Assembly (NCBI GenBank): GCA_937900135.1
Contig: CALCDJ010000023.1
Span: forward strand, 1 to 16,430
Length of the DNA: 16,430 nt
Direction of reading: 5' to 3'
DNA from: an uncultured Blautia sp.
GTDB lineage: Bacteria > Bacillota > Clostridia > Lachnospirales > Lachnospiraceae
Position 1 is the stretch's first letter; each line of letters opens with the position of its first letter. The notes below the pieces were generated by a model. It was not told the DNA's origin, made no database searches, and saw only the letters and a program-made list of their open reading frames with translations. Made by a program: the position numbers and the translations under genes. Below, in pieces: positions 13,604 to 16,430 of this stretch.

Positions 13604-15541
13604 ATGTTTAAAGTAACATTTGCATTCGAAGATGGCAGTGTGGTAGAAACGTATGCCAATACAGGAGACAATCTTCTGGAAATTGCCCGTGAGGCAAACG
13701 TGGCGATTGATGCCCCGTGCTCCGGAAATGCTTCCTGTGGAAAGTGCCGGGTGCAGTTAAAAAGCGGAGAATTAGATTCAAAAAAGACCCTTCATATTAC
13801 GGACGAGGAATATGAACAAGGATGGCGGTTGTCCTGTGTCAGTACAATTTGTGCGGACGTAACTGTTCTGGTGCCGGATGTTGCTTCTGCCTATAAGAGC
13901 AGAATGAAGGTAGCTGATTTAAGCTCCAAAGAGGAAATAGCCATTTTTGAAAATGCCAAAAGCGAGATTGAACTTGCTGGCATTCAGTTAAAAAACAGTC
14001 TTGATGTTGTTGAGGTGGAAATGGAACCGCCAAGTCTGGATGATACCATGCCGGATAATGAACGCTTGTCACGGGCATTACGGAAATTTTTGAATATAAA
14101 GAGGGTAAGGATTCCGTATACGGTCTTGAAGAAGCTCCCGGATGTGCTTCGTGATAATAACTTCAAAGTTAAATGTGTTCTCCGCGCCACATCAGAGGAT
14201 ATGTTCGTATATGATGTGTTTGGAATCGAGAAAGATGTGATCGTGGGCGGTCTTGCCATTGATATCGGTACCACCACTGTATCTGCTGTACTAATTAATA
14301 TGGAAAACGGCGAGATTCTGGCAAAAGGTTCTGCGGGAAACGGACAGATTCGTTTCGGTGCAGACGTGATCAATCGTATCATTGAATCACAGAAGCCAGG
14401 AGGAAGAAAGAAACTCCAGGATGCCGTGATCAAGGAAACCATCAATCCTATGATCCAGGAAATGTGCAAGAGTGCCGGACTTCCAAAAAGCCAGATTTAT
14501 CGGATGTGCGTTGCATCCAATACAACTATGAATCATCTGTTTGCAGGAATCAATGCAGATCCGCTGCGTATGGAACCATACATTCCTGCATTCTTTAAAA
14601 CCAATTCCCTGTTTGCTTCCGATGTGGGAATTGATATTAATCAGGATGCTCATATCATTATAGCACCCAATATAGGAAGCTACGTAGGCGGTGATATCAC
14701 TGCCGGTACATTGGTAAGTATGATCTGGAACCGTCCGGAATTTTCTCTGTTTATTGACCTTGGTACCAACGGAGAACTGGTATTTGGAAATTCCGACTTT
14801 ATGATGAGCTGCGCATGCTCCGCAGGACCGGCTTTTGAAGGCGGGGATATCAGCTGTGGTATGCGTGCTACAGACGGTGCCATTGAAGCCTGCACCATTG
14901 ATAAGGAAACTATGGAACCTTCTTACAAGGTAGTAGGCGATCCTGGAACAAAGCCCATCGGTCTTTGTGGTTCTGGGATCATCGATGTGATCAGTGAACT
15001 TTTCCTGGCAGGGATCATCAATCCCAAGGGTAAATTTGTTCGGGAAGGAAAACGGATCAAACGTGATGAATATGGAATGGGAAGCTATGTACTGGCCTTT
15101 GAAGAAGAGGCCGGATCTGTGAAGGATGTGGAGATTACCGAAGTGGATATCGATAACTTTATCCGCGCCAAAGGCGCTATTTTCTCCGCAATCCGCACAA
15201 TGCTCAGTTCTCTGGACTTTGATGTATGCATGATCGACCATGTATATGTGGCCGGCGGCATTGGCAGCGGCATTAACATGCAGAACGCCATCAACATCGG
15301 TATGTTCCCGGATATTCCGCTAGAGAAATTCCATTACATTGGCAATTCTTCCCTGACAGGCGCTTATCTCATGCTGATTTCCACACCGGCAGAGAAGAAA
15401 ACCTATGAACTGGCTGCAAACATGACCTATATGGAACTTTCCACGGTTCCCACCTATATGGATGAATTTGTAGGAGCATGTTTCATTCCACATACAGATA
15501 CCAATCTTTTTCCAGGAGTGATGGAACATCTGAACTCCTGA
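13604..15541 (+). CDS. acsV: Reductive activator of CFeSP: 2Fe-2S ferredoxin domain fused to ASKHA-type ATPase domain
   Basis: A 645-residue protein of the RACo type (reductive activator of CFeSP, AcsV/Orf7 in Moorella; DUF4445 family). It uses ATP to drive electrons from a 2Fe-2S cluster to inactive Co(II) of CFeSP. The N-terminal plant-type ferredoxin domain carries C39, C45, C48 and C78 (CSGNASCGKC, then RLSCVS). After a linker of about 120 residues comes the ASKHA nucleotide-binding domain: AIDIGTTTVSAVL (phosphate 1), LFIDLGTNGELVFG (phosphate 2), GLCGSGIIDVISELFLAGI and YVAGGIGSGINMQNAINIGMF (adenosine). It lies downstream of the CFeSP and methyltransferase genes but behind a strong terminator, so it is likely expressed at a lower level, as suits a repair catalyst. 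The ribosome-binding site is AAAGGTGG. Confidence 0.93.
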   Translation: MFKVTFAFEDGSVVETYANTGDNLLEIAREANVAIDAPCSGNASCGKCRVQLKSGELDSKKTLHITDEEYEQGWRLSCVSTICADVTVLVPDVASAYKSRMKVADLSSKEEIAIFENAKSEIELAGIQLKNSLDVVEVEMEPPSLDDTMPDNERLSRALRKFLNIKRVRIPYTVLKKLPDVLRDNNFKVKCVLRATSEDMFVYDVFGIEKDVIVGGLAIDIGTTTVSAVLINMENGEILAKGSAGNGQIRFGADVINRIIESQKPGGRKKLQDAVIKETINPMIQEMCKSAGLPKSQIYRMCVASNTTMNHLFAGINADPLRMEPYIPAFFKTNSLFASDVGIDINQDAHIIIAPNIGSYVGGDITAGTLVSMIWNRPEFSLFIDLGTNGELVFGNSDFMMSCACSAGPAFEGGDISCGMRATDGAIEACTIDKETMEPSYKVVGDPGTKPIGLCGSGIIDVISELFLAGIINPKGKFVREGKRIKRDEYGMGSYVLAFEEEAGSVKDVEITEVDIDNFIRAKGAIFSAIRTMLSSLDFDVCMIDHVYVAGGIGSGINMQNAINIGMFPDIPLEKFHYIGNSSLTGAYLMLISTPAEKKTYELAANMTYMELSTVPTYMDEFVGACFIPHTDTNLFPGVMEHLNS

Positions 15542-15545
15542 TTAA

Positions 15546-15564
15546 CCTTCCAAATTCCGGAAGG
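15546..15564 (+). repeat. Short hairpin after acsV
   Basis: CCTTCC and GGAAGG form a 6-bp stem with a 7-nt loop just after the acsV stop codon. It has no U-tract. Confidence 0.3.
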
Positions 15565-15574
15565 GCCATAAGAA

Positions 15575-15592
15575 GCAGGAATGGATTCCTGC
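15575..15592 (+). repeat. Palindrome GCAGGAAT-GG-ATTCCTGC before the DUF3786-like gene
   Basis: A perfect 8-bp inverted repeat around GG, ending 32 nt before the next start codon. It could be an operator or an mRNA hairpin. No T-tract follows (CAAGATAAAAAC), so it is not an intrinsic terminator. Confidence 0.4.
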
Positions 15593-15624
15593 CAAGATAA
15601 AAACTTGATTAGAAGAGGTGGCAT

Positions 15625-16290
15625 ATGGCTTTTCGCTTAGATGAATTGAACTATGAGAAAGACAGCAAAGAGAGAATGCCCTGGGAACACTACATGGAGC
15701 AGTATCGCAAGGCAGATCCTGCAGAAATTTCTGCAAGACTTGAGATTCCTTACGATACCCGGGAAAAGCAGTTTACCCTGAACTTTTTCGGAACGGTGTA
15801 TCACATCAGTTATCCGGAGTTTCAGGTAAGCCATGTGGCAGATGATAAGGGATATTATCCACTGGAAGAAATGATCTACGCTAAGATCCTTACCATCCGT
15901 TTTCTCCTGGAAGGTTCCAGATCCAAGGGAACAGGAAAGTACAAAACTTACCGGGAAATGCCCTGGGGAGAAGTGTACCTCCGTCAGTTTGACGGCAGAT
16001 GTATCAAACGTCTGGCCTTTTCCTATGGAAATCGTGTCCAGGAATTTAACCGGATCATGGAACATATTGGCGCGTCTTCCATAAAGCATGGAGATACGGC
16101 TTATGAGATTGAGATTTACCCGGGATACCAGGTGCAGATGATCTTATGGGAGGGAGATGAGGAATTTCCTCCATCTTCACAAATCCTGTTTTCTGATAAC
16201 TTCCCGGTGTCTTTCCAGGCGGAAGATATGGCTGTTATGGGGGATGTAATCATTGGTTCCCTGAAAGCCTTTGGCCGTGTGACAGCCTGA
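15625..16290 (+). CDS. DUF3786-like protein of unknown function
   Basis: A 221-residue soluble protein without signal peptide, membrane helix or Cys-rich metal motif. Its centre (FTLNFFGTVYHISYPEFQV, then GYYPLEEMIYAKILTIRFLLEGS) and C-terminal half (YEIEIYPGYQVQMILWEGDEEFPPSSQILFSDN) resemble the DUF3786 family, which I associate with CODH/ACS and other corrinoid or nickel gene clusters of anaerobes. The FPPSSQILFSDN segment is the most recognisable. The biochemical function is unknown. Its place between the CFeSP activator and formate-THF ligase suggests a part in assembly or quality control of the methyl branch, but that is inference. AGAGGTGG directly upstream serves the ATG at 15625. A 103-nt spacer follows. 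Confidence 0.75.
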   Translation: MAFRLDELNYEKDSKERMPWEHYMEQYRKADPAEISARLEIPYDTREKQFTLNFFGTVYHISYPEFQVSHVADDKGYYPLEEMIYAKILTIRFLLEGSRSKGTGKYKTYREMPWGEVYLRQFDGRCIKRLAFSYGNRVQEFNRIMEHIGASSIKHGDTAYEIEIYPGYQVQMILWEGDEEFPPSSQILFSDNFPVSFQAEDMAVMGDVIIGSLKAFGRVTA

Positions 16291-16301
16291 TTCAGGTAGA
16301 A

Positions 16302-16319
16302 ACAGGCAGCAAAGCCTGT
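16302..16319 (+). repeat. Short hairpin ACAGGC-AGCAAA-GCCTGT before fhs
   Basis: A perfect 6-bp stem lies 11 nt after the end of the DUF3786-like gene and is followed by an A-rich stretch rather than Ts. It could be a weak terminator or processing site. Confidence 0.3.
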
Positions 16320-16393
16320 CATACATAAAATGCAAAAAAAGGATTCTGCTCCTTACCAAAAGCAGCAAAGAAATTAAGGAGGTATTTTTACTA

Positions 16394-16430
16394 TGGGATT
16401 CAAATCAGACATCGAAATCGCTCAGGAATG
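16394..16430 (+). CDS. fhs: Start of formate-tetrahydrofolate ligase, cut by the window edge
   Basis: The ATG follows AAGGAGG by about 10 nt, and the first 12 residues read MGFKSDIEIAQE. The SDIEIAQE segment is the typical N-terminus of formyl-THF synthetase, which joins formate to THF with ATP as the first folate step of the methyl branch. The location directly after the CFeSP genes fits. Only 37 nt are visible, so the call rests on a short motif plus context. Confidence 0.72.

Noticed and set aside
14387..15241. A 284-codon open frame on the minus strand inside acsV
   Set aside because: It is antisense to the conserved ASKHA domain and shows no family motif, so it is a codon-bias shadow.

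Overview
The window is a Wood-Ljungdahl (reductive acetyl-CoA) pathway cluster from an anaerobic, acetogenic Firmicute. The gene set is a monofunctional Ni CO dehydrogenase, acetyl-CoA synthase, both corrinoid iron-sulfur protein (CFeSP) subunits, the methyltransferase and a reductive activator, followed at the right edge by what looks like formate-tetrahydrofolate ligase. Strong AGGAGG ribosome-binding sites, sigma-A type promoters, moderate GC and the protein character fit a gut Lachnospiraceae acetogen of the Blautia type. That assignment is inference from sequence style, not from a database match.

Left end (1-2309): two group II intron remnants in tandem. The 3' part of one intron, with the C-terminal maturase region and apparently no domain V, is followed directly by a second intron. 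The second has a recognisable domain V, but its reverse transcriptase frame is broken by an in-frame TGA. Next, on the minus strand, is an aldo/keto reductase (2321-3148) that probably starts at a TTG rather than at the upstream ATG.

Middle (3167-4972): a divergent intergenic region with inverted repeats carries a near-consensus promoter. It drives a three-gene nickel-handling cassette: a His-rich metal-binding protein, a CooT-type nickel protein and a CooC-type ATPase. Several strong hairpins and a 20-codon upstream reading frame, whose stop overlaps the next start (TAATG), separate this cassette from cooS.

Core (5246-13482): cooS, a second cooC paralogue and acsB are closely spaced. Then come a second good promoter with a structured leader, acsD, acsC, a long hairpin lacking a U-tract, and acsE. 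A textbook terminator follows acsE. The 2Fe-2S/ASKHA activator of CFeSP (acsV/RACo type), a DUF3786-like protein and the start of fhs complete the window.

Working together: formate is activated to formyl-THF (Fhs). After reduction to methyl-THF (enzymes not in the window), AcsE moves the methyl group to the cobalt of AcsCD. AcsV reactivates oxidised Co(II). CooS reduces CO2 to CO, and AcsB joins CO, methyl and CoA. The His-rich protein, CooT and the two CooC ATPases plausibly supply nickel to the C-cluster of CooS and the A-cluster of AcsB. The enzymes are well known. The less expected parts are the regulatory architecture (structured leaders, tandem hairpins, upstream peptide) and the broken tandem introns.
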